DNA of 64,000 bases from Gymnopus androsaceus JB14 (Eukaryota; Basidiomycota; Agaricomycetes; Agaricales; Omphalotaceae), in the NCBI GenBank assembly GCA_009733575.1, contig ML769444.1, forward strand, positions 62,001 through 126,000. Direction: 5' to 3'. A program made the translations under genes and the position numbers. Shown piece by piece: positions 1 through 9,675 of the stretch (positions within the stretch are counted from its first letter, which is position 1; every line of letters starts with the position of its first letter). The notes beneath the pieces are model-generated. The model did not search any database, was not told the DNA's origin, and was given only the letters and a program-made list of their open reading frames with translations.

Positions 1-4
1 CAGC

Positions 5-1195
5 CTAGTCAAAGGAAACAGTCAAGACAGTAACAATACCATCGATCGAGATATCATGGTTGATACTAAGCGTTTGACGTTGTTCATTGCTCAAAAGGCA
101 TATCCAAGGCTACTCACCCAGTAGAACCAGCAGTGAGGAGTAATGTTCACTGCAGTGGTCGTAGCTAGTGCTTCCGACTGCAGCAGATACCAGATCATCT
201 CGGCGGTTCAAATCAGCTTCAACAACCCTAGCCTTGGGAGAGTCTAAGCAACTCGTACCGATGTCATATCCGTCAGGGACAATATCATGACTCTCAAATA
301 CATCCTATTTTTCGATTAGAAAAATCTTCGTCGCCAAGACGCATATGCACATACCTCTTCCTTGGAGACTCTGAAATTATTGAATGTCGATGAGAAGATG
401 CGGCAATTATCAATAACGACATACGCCCCACTGTCTGCCTCCGATCCGTTCTGAGGGAAAATGCTGGTCTTTAGTCAATACATGTAGGTACACGCACTCA
501 AACCTCACTTGCCGAAGATGGTTTCCACCTATTAAAGACTCGAGACAAGTGCCTGTTCGCGGGAGACGGGAACGGGAACGAGAGGGTGAGTAAAGAGATT
601 CATAAGTAGTAAGGAAGGAAGAGTCAGACTAACTAAACACATACCGAGCGCGGCATCCCGTAATCTTCGCGCAGCTCTTCCTTAAAATACCAGGCCAGTC
701 AGACAAGATTGAAGAGACACTGTACGCACGCTCCGTCTGATTTACCCAGCCATTTCCGTCGCCGAAGTTTGCTGTCTGAGGGGTACCAATATGAAGACCG
801 AGTCATTCTTCAGAGCTAAATAAAAAACCCGTCGGAATATTGGCTATATACAATGCAGATTGTCCTTGCAATCCTATCGCTCTTGCAAAGTTCAGAAAGC
901 CGTCATCCGTCAGGACCTCAGCAGAGCTCAGTCCAGAGATGATGACCTATCGAACACAGATTATACTTACGCGGTCTAGGACTCTGGGTAGAAGTTTAAC
1001 TCACGTTCAAAGGCTCTCCCACTAAGGAATTGAGAATGAGTGAGTACAGTTATGAGAACCTCTAAAGCAAAGTACGCACCGTCAGTGAGCATCGATCCTC
1101 CATTGTCGAGAGGATTATAGTATGCAACTGCTCGTTTAGCATTAGGCACTGCAAGGGTGTTTGAGCGACCAAGACATAAGTGCGAATGCGAGCAT
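5..1195 (-). CDS. Conserved fungal secreted protein of unknown function, frame-broken (pseudogene or sequence errors)
   Basis: I recognise the family only as a conserved, uncharacterised secreted protein of Agaricomycetes; no function is known to me. Reading the minus strand, short exons separated by ~50-nt introns give AVAYYNPLDNGG, GDGNGWVNQT, TCLESLIGGNH, NGSEADSGA, EEDVFESHDIVPDGYDI and finally GINHDISIDGIVTVLTV before a TAG at 5-7. A likely start at 1195 (MLAFAL) would give a signal peptide. The frame is broken in several places: between the signal peptide and LAVPN, at GGGATGCC (one G short of the expected Gly-Asp-Ala), near AACATTACT, and by an in-frame TGA where the family has Cys (the codon between GAA and CTC, minus strand, about 810-820). 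The breaks fit either a decaying copy or uncorrected sequence errors as seen in other genes here. The exon order is clear; the exact borders are not. Confidence 0.55.
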
Positions 1196-2032
1196 AGCGA
1201 CTGGTGTCTGAAAGGAACCTGGCGAATAATTAAGACAGCTTCTTTATATTCTTCCATGGCCAGTATCTCGATAGCCAATATTCTGATATGACGACCAGTC
1301 GCTCAAAGTGAACATGTGAACGGTGTCCTAGGCTGATAAACGTTTGCGTGCCTAGCTTCAGCCCATATAATCCAAAGAAAAATTGCTCTAACAGCCTTGA
1401 AACTGCAGTTGCGAAGGATATAAATTTAGTAAGAGCCTTCTTCGAATTTTTAGAAAGTGAAATGCGATTTTTATGGATCAAGTTATTATATGTATGTATT
1501 AAATAAATGCCTCTGACAGGGCCCGAATCGAGCGCAGCACTTCATAATCTTCATCTTGAATGAGGCCTGCTAGTGACATCTCTTAAACCGAACTCAAAGT
1601 AAACAGTTGAATAGGGTACTTACTAGTTGAATGCCCAACGACGACCAAGTTGTAAATCGAGGTGATTTGATACCTGACTAGAGATCACCAGGACGGTGAG
1701 GACCAGGTGCCGCAGGTTTGCCTTACAAAGCACTTGAGAGTGCGATCCATCGCATCGCTCGGTCCGGTGTCCGGATCAACAACGCTTCCCCGTTTGGGAA
1801 CTCGATTCGAACCTCTATTCAAACCGCCACAGCAAAACCGATTCACGAAGGGATTTCTAGCAAGAAAACTCTATTCAAAAGGTAAAAAGGTGTCAGGCTC
1901 TCGACTGATTGTCTCCTTTTTCGGGCCTGATTTTTTTTGTCTTCCACTTTAGAAAGCAGTGCTTTGAAGTGAAGTTTTGGGCGTCATTTCTCAAGCTGCC
2001 AGCACCTAGGCCTGGATAACGAGATTGTCACG
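1196..2032. other. Intergenic region
   Basis: No supported gene. The 81-codon open stretch at 1707-1952 shows no family resemblance or splice context and looks random. The right part must hold the promoter of the plus-strand regulator that starts at 2033. Confidence 0.5.
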
Positions 2033-3613
2033 ATGACTTCTTCAATTGAAACCACTGAGAATAATCTCCCTTCTCAACTTCAAGCCAAACCACAAATGAA
2101 TCGTCCTGCTGAAGCAAGAATCAGGTCAGTCTAAACTCTAACACACCGATTACAGCTCTAGCTTTAGTCAGACTCGAAAAATGCTTATCTGAACATTTTC
2201 TGCTACAGATGTGACAAATGCCGCAAAAAGAACCTAAAGGTATGCTGATCAAAGAAGCTTCCCCCTAATTATAATAATCCTTGTCTAGTGCGACAGAGCA
2301 CTTCCCGTCTGTCATAATTGCAGTGGCCCCAAGGAATGCAAATACAGCGCACCGAGTATTTCACACAGGGGAATTCCTAGGTGCGCAACATGCCAAAAAT
2401 ATGGCTTAAAGGTTAGGATCTTTTTAAACGCCACTGTCGCTCCCACTCTTACCAGGGTATCTGGAATAGTGTGACAGAGATATGCCAGCATGCAATCAAT
2501 GTCAGCTTCAAGGAAAGCCTTCCGAGTGTGTTTATTTGCCCAGAAGGCGAAGGAACGCGGAAGATAAAATCACATTCGAAGATGATATTGAAACCAAAAC
2601 TGGCACTATCTTGAAGTTCGGACTCATCGACAACGATTCTGATGACTATGTGTCCTCGCAATCCAATAAACAGGATCAGTCTGCCATTTCTTCGAGTTCG
2701 TCGGCCCCGATCGCGACGATGACTACTATGAAATTTAAAGCATCTAGCTATCAAGCAAGCTCAAGTAGTTATCGCCGCGACAAACCGTTATCTACTCGAG
2801 GTTCCGTAGGAGGTGTCTTGACCACCGCGAGCACGGCCTCCTACCTCCTACCTAGTCCCGATATCAGTTCAGTTTTCATTAGGCCGTGGTCTCATCCTCA
2901 ATTTGCTCCTCTACCTTCGGTCATACTCCGAACTTTATCAGAGACTAGATTTGCAGAGATGCCGGACCGTGAAGCATTCGACCAGCACCTTGGCAGATTC
3001 CTAAAATCTCTTTTACCAGAGATGCAGGAGAGCGCAAGCCTTTCGTCTGCTGCGTATATGGGGGTCGCGAGGTACCTCGCCACAGGCGAACTACCTCCTC
3101 ATGCTTCACCATTTCTCCAAACGTGGATGGTGACCCATCGACTGCTGCCAGCCAGAATTTCAGCCTGGGAAGGCTGGCAAGAGTCCAACCCACAAACGTC
3201 ATCGGATCGTACTAAGGCCACCTCTCCCATTATCCTGATTCCTCGCGATCCAGTACCTGAAAACCTGGCACTCGTCTTGGAGGAATACCAAGTTAATCCG
3301 TTCAAATATACGTATGGAGATGGTAAAACGCTTCCAGAGCAGAGTATCTTTGATCGTTTGCCAGTGCAGAACGAACTTTTCGATATTCTCGCTTATGCTC
3401 ATCGAGAGCATAACGATTCCACTGCTTTGGCAGACGAAGCGAGAAAAATGGGCTTTGTGAGTGGCACATGAACGTAATTGCGTCGACTGAACGTTAAACA
3501 ATAAATCACAGGCTCATATAACTTGGCCAATGACAGACATATTCGTCCGTTTGTGCCCTCTTTGTAGTGCGAAGAATTCCCAAAACAGCGATTCATCCAG
3601 GGACGACGAATAG
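2033..3613 (+). CDS. Transcription factor with two tandem Zn2Cys6 clusters and a C-terminal integrase-like HHCC motif
   Basis: Five exons (2033-2124, 2209-2239, 2289-2411, 2470-3456, 3512-3613) join in frame to 444 aa. Two fungal binuclear zinc clusters follow each other. Cluster 1 spans C32-C58 with spacing C-x2-C-x6-C-x6-C-x2-C-x5-C. Cluster 2 spans C73-C102 with C-x2-C-x6-C-x6-C-x2-C-x8-C. Both carry the Cys-Asp-Arg step after the third Cys, and in both an intron falls just before that third Cys. The middle is Ser-rich. The C-terminus has H393-x2-H396 and C426-x2-C429 inside a stretch that resembles the zinc-binding (H2C2) domain of retroelement integrases. Zn2Cys6 proteins normally bind DNA in the nucleus through a single cluster, so the tandem pair is unusual. 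The target genes cannot be predicted. No frame correction is needed. Confidence 0.82.
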
Positions 3614-5483
3614 CTGTAGGCACCTTTGAGGCACCTCATCCGCAGGCAGGATAGTATAGATAAACGTCAGGTTAACCTCAAATCTTGATGCTGATGATGG
3701 TGTGGGTTTTTGAAGGATCTAGTAGTTGTTCTACGGAAGTTGTGTATTTAAATAGCTCTCGGCGGAGAATTTGGTTTTCCCTCTTGTATACTTCAGCATA
3801 TTGTTCAACTTTCATGCTTTCACATGCGCTTTATCGGACACGTACCCATTGAACGCAAAGAATTAATTGTCATTCATGAGACCTTGAACTGTGATGCAAT
3901 TCGAAGCCATGATATTTTTCAATCTGTATTAGAACCTTTCGGGCCTCTGCCATTGTTGTAGATAGTATCTCCCGAGACCACACTCACACCCTTGCGTTTG
4001 ATCGATCGAGAGCCAGAAATATTCTGCTTGCTTCACACACCGGACATTGTGGGTCTTTTCATACTTCGAAGCTCACTCGTAAGATCATAAGCACCCAAAT
4101 CTGGATCTCACCTGTCTGCCAGTACCTTCGCTGATTCGTTAGAGGCATATTCCCTCACTTCAGACACCGAACCCAAACTTGAATTGTCGTTCATGGGTCT
4201 AGACATACAATTCAATAAGGTGTCGGGGGTAGTAGAACTATGTAGACGTTACATTCAAAGTGTAAGACTATTTCTTTTCTGGTATGACGTGATTTGTGAA
4301 TTAGGTAGTAAGGGCTTTCGACAGCGGACATTCCATTCGCCAAGAGCAAACTAGGTGCTGAGGTGGTTCTCCGGAGGATTCGGGCATGAGAGGAATGGAA
4401 GGAAAAGCATAAAGGAATGGCCTGCATGCTGGAAAGAGCTCGTCATCAACATCTCGATACTATAATATGGAAAAGATATGGACGGAAAAGTGAAGGGAGT
4501 GCTAGATCTTCGCCATAGACTCGGAAAAAAATGATATACGTCGCGGACACTACACGCTGCACCGTTTCTTCGGAAATGCCAATCACGATGAGAACTTAGT
4601 TGGTGAAGTTCTGGAAGCATTACAGTGACTTGCGGGAATAGAAATGCTTCGGACTTGCCTTAGTCGACTGCGATACTTATCGCCTTCTGGCCATCCCTAA
4701 AAGTGTGCGTATCATGTATCAACGCATATTGAACGCATATAGCTGAAAACCGCACTGTACCTATATTTCTCTTTGCCCGATTTCGTGCGACAGTAGATAA
4801 TGTCGTAAGATGGTCCAAAACGGGATACAATGCAATTTGAGGAAGGCCCAAGCGGGGATAAAACGGGCTCAAGTTGTATATAGGGGATAAACTGTCCCAG
4901 TCAGGATACAGTAATTCACGGAGCCTGGGCGATTCAATTTGACCTTATTACTAGTTATTAGCCATTTAGAAAGATGAATGAATTTAAGCAAAAACCAATG
5001 GATGCGATGTTCATTGCACCGACCTGCTACATGCATATCTATTTCCGAAATTAGTCGGACGGAGACGGCTTATCAGAGGTTAAGCCAGCCAGGCGATGTA
5101 AGTTAACCAGCGCTTGCTCAACGCCTATTTTTTAACTTGTTGCTTTCGACTCTCACCGCCAACGAAAGAGTTAACTCGCTTACCCAACAACCTTCACCTA
5201 TTTCACCCCCTGTATGCTCCAGCTTTAGTCTCCGCGTGTGCCACTTATTTAGTTCCCGCGCGAGGCTACTAAAGCCCAGCCAAACCCCTTCGCAAGTAGC
5301 ATAATTCCAATCTGACTCTATTATATTATTCCTACTTATTCCTACTTACTCCGAACTAGCCATAGTCTGGCTTATCCGTTTTAGTCCGTTTTATTGGTGT
5401 TTCGGGAACTGTTTTCGCACCTGATATTGATCCTCGAAAATAGTTTTATCGGGTGTTTTAGTAATAATAACGCGAAGAAGTCA
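3614..5483. other. Long intergenic region
   Basis: About 1.9 kb with no supported coding exon on either strand. Open stretches of 70-90 codons at 4212-4872 (minus) lack splice context and family resemblance. The right end, with AT-rich pyrimidine tracts around 5260-5400, probably serves as promoter and leader of the AdoMet decarboxylase gene. Confidence 0.5.
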
Positions 5484-5567
5484 ATGTTCTACCTATGGAG
5501 AGAAAACGATGCGCCAGTTATGGAGCCCGATCTGGTACTTGGCGGCGCTTTGTCTTTTGACCCCTGA
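5484..5567 (+). promoter_or_regulatory. Upstream ORF (27 codons) before AdoMet decarboxylase
   Basis: ATG at 5484 opens a 27-codon reading frame ending with TGA at 5565-5567, four bases before the main ATG at 5572 and in a different frame. The peptide ends GGALSFDP. A second, overlapping ATG at 5495 opens a 21-codon frame. Eukaryotic AdoMet decarboxylase mRNAs are known to carry small upstream ORFs that lower translation when polyamines are high, so this is a good candidate for such a control peptide. The transcript start is not known, so its presence in the mRNA is inferred. Confidence 0.5.
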
Positions 5568-5571
5568 GTGA

Positions 5572-6811
5572 ATGAGCCAACAAGTCACATGCTTCGCTCA
5601 AAAACTCCCAAGTTTTCTCGATTCGTCGATTCGTCCCTCGACTGATCTGGCGATGACCGAGGCATTTGAGGGTGCCGAAAAATTACTGGAAGTCTGGTTT
5701 GCACCAGATGAACACGATGTACCGACAGAAATCAAGGGAGGACGAAGCAATTGGACCGGGTTGCGTCAAGTGGGAAAGGAAGTATGGGACGGTATGCTGG
5801 ACGAGGTGCAATGCAAGGTGCTTTCTGTAATTGAAGGAAAAGATGTAGATGCCTATCTACTTAGGTGAGGCAAAGAAATCAATCAATCGGCGGTACTGAT
5901 GAACGCCTATAGCGAATCATCGATGTTTGTATGGCCGCACAAATTGATCCTCAAGACTTGCGGAACGACAACACTTTTATTAGGATTACCGACTCTGCTT
6001 CGCATAGCATCCGAGACTTGCTCGTTTAAAGGCGTATGGCGCTGTTTCTACTCGCGCAAGACTTTTATGTTCCCCGATAGACAAAGAGGGCCACACAAGG
6101 ATTGGACGCAGGAAATCAACTTTCTTGACCAGCTTTTTGAAAATTCGTCCGCATATACCGTGGGTCGAATGAATGGGGACCATTGGCTCCTCTATCTAAC
6201 TCCCCCGCGACCGGATGTGCATCCTCGCATCCTATCCCCACCTTCTGACCAAACTCTCGAAATCCTCATGTCTCAGCTCCATCCATCCGTCTGTTCATCC
6301 TTCTATTACCCTTCCTCCTCTCCTACTACCCTTAATTCGCACGCACTAGGCGCATCTCTCTCCGATTCATTGGGAATCACGTCCCTCTTCCCTAAAGGGA
6401 ACAGCGATCGACTCATACCTATTCTCACCTTGTGGATTCTCCTCCAATGCTATCAACGGAGACGAGTATGCCACGATCCATGTTACGCCAGAGGTGGAGT
6501 GCTCGTACGCTTCGTTCGAGACGAACCTTCTCGATTCCCCGAACATCGAGCAACTCGTAGAGAGTGTGTTGAAAGTGTTTAGGCCTGAAAAGTTGAGCAT
6601 GACTCTCTTTATTTCGGTTGATGAGGAGGAGCAGGAGCAGGATGCGAGGGACAAGGCAAAGGGTTTGTTGAGTTTGGGAGCTGGTTATGAAAGGGTCGAT
6701 AGGATCATGTATGAGTTTCAAGGGTATCTCTTGGTTTACGCTGTATGGAGTGCGGTGCCAGGAGACATGAGACTTGCTGCTATCCCACATTGCTATACTT
6801 ATAGACTGTAG
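5572..6811 (+). CDS. SPE2: S-adenosylmethionine decarboxylase proenzyme
   Basis: Pyruvoyl enzyme that decarboxylates AdoMet to give the aminopropyl donor for spermidine and spermine synthesis in the cytosol. An intron at 5865-5912 splits the self-processing site: joined, it reads LLSESSMFVWPHK, with the Glu-Ser bond (about E99-S100) cleaved to make the alpha and beta chains and the pyruvoyl group. Other hallmarks are FEGAEKLLEVWF near the start, SPCGFSSNAINGDEY (active-site Cys region) and IHVTPE. About 396 aa, a normal length. The reading frame must shift +1 at about 6391-6404 (one extra A in CCTAAAGGGAACAG) to pass from DSLGITSLFPKG into TAIDSYLF; no intron can explain it. ATG 5653 is an alternative start. 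An upstream ORF lies directly before the gene. Confidence 0.88.
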
Positions 6812-6930
6812 TTTATCTTGCTTATACACTTTATTCGTTGTTTGAAGGCGACTGTAAGTAGTACTTGATCGTCATCATGACCAAATTTTTTCGGGCGCTA
6901 AAACTCTAAATTTCCGGCTTCAGAACCATC

Positions 6931-7576
6931 ATGTTTCGTTTTCTACGATTCGTACCTATTCGACTTGGGCCTCGTATTTCAGCGCCGCTACTACCAGTTA
7001 CTCGCTTCAGACAACCCGCATCCTCACTCACACATACCCCGAGGTCCTCCCATTCTCGCCTTTTTTCTAATTTTCCTTCTCGGCTCGATTCGTCACCTTC
7101 CGGCTCGTCTTCCAATAACACTGTGGACGAAAATGCTTCACTCTCCCAACGTTTAAAGCACCTCATAAAAACCTATGGCTGGTATGCACTCGGCGTATAC
7201 CTCATAGTCGGTGTCTTTGATTTCGGTGTCGCCTTTGCGGGCATAAATCTCATAGGCGCCGACCAAGTCTCTCAAGTTGTGGCTTCGGTCAAAGAGTCCG
7301 TGGCGGGCATGATAAATTCCAAGCCTTCAGAGCCTGGTAAAGACGAACTAGATCCTGTAGACAGGAAACGCTGTAGGCAACGAGGGCTTGTATGCCATGA
7401 TCGTTCTTGCCTATACCGTCCACAAAACGCTTTTTCTTCCCGTACGGGTAGGGTTGACTGCAGCCTTTACGCCTCGGCTGGTCAACTGGTTGAGAAGCAG
7501 AGGTTGGGCTGGTGGAGCTGGTACTCGACGAGCTGCAGAGGAGATGAGGGAAAAGTTTAGGAATAGGAACAAGTAG
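6931..7576 (+). CDS. Mitochondrial FAM210/DUF1279-family protein
   Basis: Two exons, 6931-7336 and 7377-7576, joined over a short 40-nt GT-AG intron, give 201 aa. The N-terminus is rich in Arg and Ser and poor in acidic residues (MFRFLRFVPIRLGPRIS), as in mitochondrial targeting peptides. The DUF1279 domain begins at about residue 75 (LKHLIKTYGWYALGVYL) with one hydrophobic helix, and a second helix follows the splice (NEGLYAMIVLAYTVHKTLF, then LPVRVGLTAA). The C-terminus is basic. FAM210-type proteins sit in mitochondrial membranes; the yeast relative is NAT2. The exact role is not settled. Confidence 0.8.
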
Positions 7577-7783
7577 TAGAGCTCCGGATTCCCGGAAATT
7601 GTACCAATTAACTGTGCGTTCTTCTCAAACTTTTTGGTGTTTACACGAAATTTGACCATCCATTCTCCTATACAGTACACGGCATAATTTAACAATATCC
7701 ATTCCTAAAATCGCATTCAACCATCCGTACCATATCATTATGTGCTACTAGTAGTAGGAGCTTCTCCTTCTATATTATTATTA

Positions 7784-8275
7784 TTAAACGGTCAAAAGAT
7801 GTTGGTACACGATGATGGTTGGCTCACCGAGAAGGATTCCTTCTTTGATTAGTTCTTCGGGCTTGGGGCGCTGTTGCAAAGCCTGGCCAAGCTTATCCTG
7901 TTGATCAATCAGTTCAGCTGTGCTAGAGATCTCGACTGTATGCTGACCTCGAGCTGAGAGCGCTCTAGTTTCTGCTTTGCTGCGACGAGAGCGGGAGAGA
8001 CTTTATCGTCTGAATGCTTTATCAATCTACCAGTTCAGCTGAGGATATCGATGCGACTCGCCTTTGAGAATGTTGCGCCCAACAAGATCAGTCTTCTCGG
8101 GCCTTTGGCTGAGATGTTTCTCGAGCCTGGTAACGGTATCTTTATCGAGAGAGTTGGATCTGTCAGCTAGAGAGACGGTTGGATAAATGTTGTTGTAAAG
8201 GATAGTTTCGAGGACATACACATTATTGGACGATGTTGGTAAGTTGTAGAAAGGGGTTTGTTTAATTAGTTTCAA
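7784..8275 (-). CDS. RPEL-repeat protein
   Basis: The exons recovered are (minus strand) 8062 upward, 7948-8009 and 7784-7897, ending with TAA at 7784-7786. They carry two RPEL motifs: LEKHLSQRPEKTDLVGRNIL in the first exon and LGQALQQRPKPEELIKEGIL in the last, linked by a helix (ALVAAKQKLERSQLE). RPEL motifs bind monomeric actin in animal proteins; small RPEL proteins also exist in fungi. The first intron (8010-8061) has a GC donor (GCGAGT) and restores Lys-Asp exactly; the second (7898-7947) is GT-AG. The start is unresolved: the open frame reaches 8275 without an ATG, so either a small first exon or a frame error is missing. The given right end is the limit of the open frame. Confidence 0.65.
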
Positions 8276-8374
8276 AGATTCGACGTTTCCGTGATGTCAA
8301 GTCACGAGTCAAGAATACAAGGATACAAGGCCAATAATACAGACAAATCGATACTACAGTGAACCGAAAGATGG

Positions 8375-8870
8375 TTAGATGCTACACCAAAACTCGCTAT
8401 CCGCTGCCAAGGTTCCTCGAGCTATCGACTTCCTTCTGGTGGCGCGCACGCGCAGCCTTTCTACGCGTTCCTCTCTAATGACCCCAACCAAGCTACGCGT
8501 TTCTCTAATGTGTTCTTTGACTTGAGCCACCTGGTTCTCTACATCTGCATCGAATGCATCCAACAAATTGATAAGAGCCATGATCGCCGTGGGAGGAATG
8601 CGTTCTGAATGCGAAAGGTGTGAATGAGAGCTCGGATACGACAATATTGAGGATAGTCAAGGACGAAGACGAGGACGACGGGCAATTGGATAGTAGAGAT
8701 GAAGAAGAAGAATTGGCGGTTTGACGCTGCGAGTAAAAGCGAGAGGTCGATGGAGTAGAATTCGAATCTGCGCTCGAGACTATGTCGGTAGAGAGATCTG
8801 AGAAGCGCGAAATAAGAGGAGACGCAGAGATATCGACGCGGATATGAGGTATTTCGTCGGTATGAACCAT
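8375..8870 (-). CDS. Hypothetical Ser-rich protein with short coiled coil
   Basis: ATG at 8870 (MVHTDEIPHIRVDIS) opens a Ser-rich N-terminus. A second frame ending at 8375 holds INLLDAFDADVENQVAQVK followed by an Arg-rich helix (about 50 residues, coiled-coil-like). A phase-2 donor in the GTCGTC/GTCTTC repeats near 8670 joined to an acceptor near 8640 would link them in frame. I do not recognise the family. The start codon lies only 64 bp from the divergent start of the complex I subunit gene at 8935, so the two probably share a promoter. Confidence 0.4.
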
Positions 8871-8934
8871 GGCTGAGTGGAAGAAGCCGTGAAACCGTGT
8901 GACCTTGCAAATTGTCACACTTCATTCTCTCATC

Positions 8935-9494
8935 ATGCTGGCAAGAACTGGGCTTGTAGCTCGCCAGCGAGTAATTACTCCTCTGCTTATACAAAGAAAC
9001 GCTTCTTCATCTCACGATGAGCATCACCACCATGTCGAAGAAGATACCACTGTCTACCCGAAAGAAGGCAAGCTTATTCCTAAATTCAACCCGCTATATA
9101 TTTATTTTCTTTGCAGGATTTACCAGCCCAGCCTGGCGCAGATTCATCCTGGCCTCTGATTCTCATTGGCACTGCATACCATTATGCCCCAGAACCTTCC
9201 GAAGAATCTTTCCTTACGCGCTGGATTGTCATGTACCGTACCAGTTCCGAGAAATGGATGGATTTGAACGCAGGACATACAGTTTTGTCCAAGGAAGCTG
9301 CAGACACCTTTCAGCTGTTCAACAGTGCGGCCAGACCTCCTATACATCGTTACCGATACCCTCAGTACGTTCTCTGTTCGGTCGCTCGCATCGTTTCTAA
9401 CTTTTCGCGCTTTAGAATGTTGGACAATGCTTCTCCTTTCAATGTTCCCGTAGGACTTTCAGTAGACAATCGGCATTTTGCTTGCCAAGACTGA
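8935..9494 (+). CDS. NADH:ubiquinone oxidoreductase ESSS-type subunit (NDUFB11-like)
   Basis: Accessory subunit of mitochondrial complex I, inner membrane. Exons 8935-9067, 9117-9364 and 9416-9494 give about 152 aa. The N-terminus (MLARTGLVARQRVI) looks like a mitochondrial presequence, followed by a His-rich stretch, the typical YPKEGFTSPAWRR, one membrane helix (LILIGTAYHY), then APEPSEESFLTRW and a matrix- or intermembrane-side tail. The first intron (9068-9116) has a GC donor (GCAAGC). A +1 frame shift is needed at about 9151-9160 (GGCCTCTGATTC), between FILA and LILIG; a missing CT dinucleotide or an extra T would explain it. The family call rests on the overall pattern and I am fairly, not fully, sure of it. 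Confidence 0.72.
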
Positions 9495-9675
9495 GGGAGA
9501 TGATTTGGAGTATGGTAGTAAGAGATAGATAGCTTGTATAATATTATATTAGAGAACAATATTGTCCTGAAAAAATGAGTAGTCAATGTAACACGTGAGC
9601 TGAGTTTACTTGGTTGCAACGACGCGTCAGTTTGGTGCCCTAAATTATCCAGGACGAGCTCCCAGCTCAGGCAGA

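Noticed and set aside
800..830. Selenocysteine at the in-frame TGA
   Set aside because: Basidiomycetes are not known to make selenoproteins, no insertion element was seen, and the gene has other breaks.
6391..6404. Programmed +1 frameshift in AdoMet decarboxylase
   Set aside because: Tempting because polyamine genes use such shifts (antizyme), but similar one-base breaks occur in many unrelated genes here, so a sequence error is the simpler reading.
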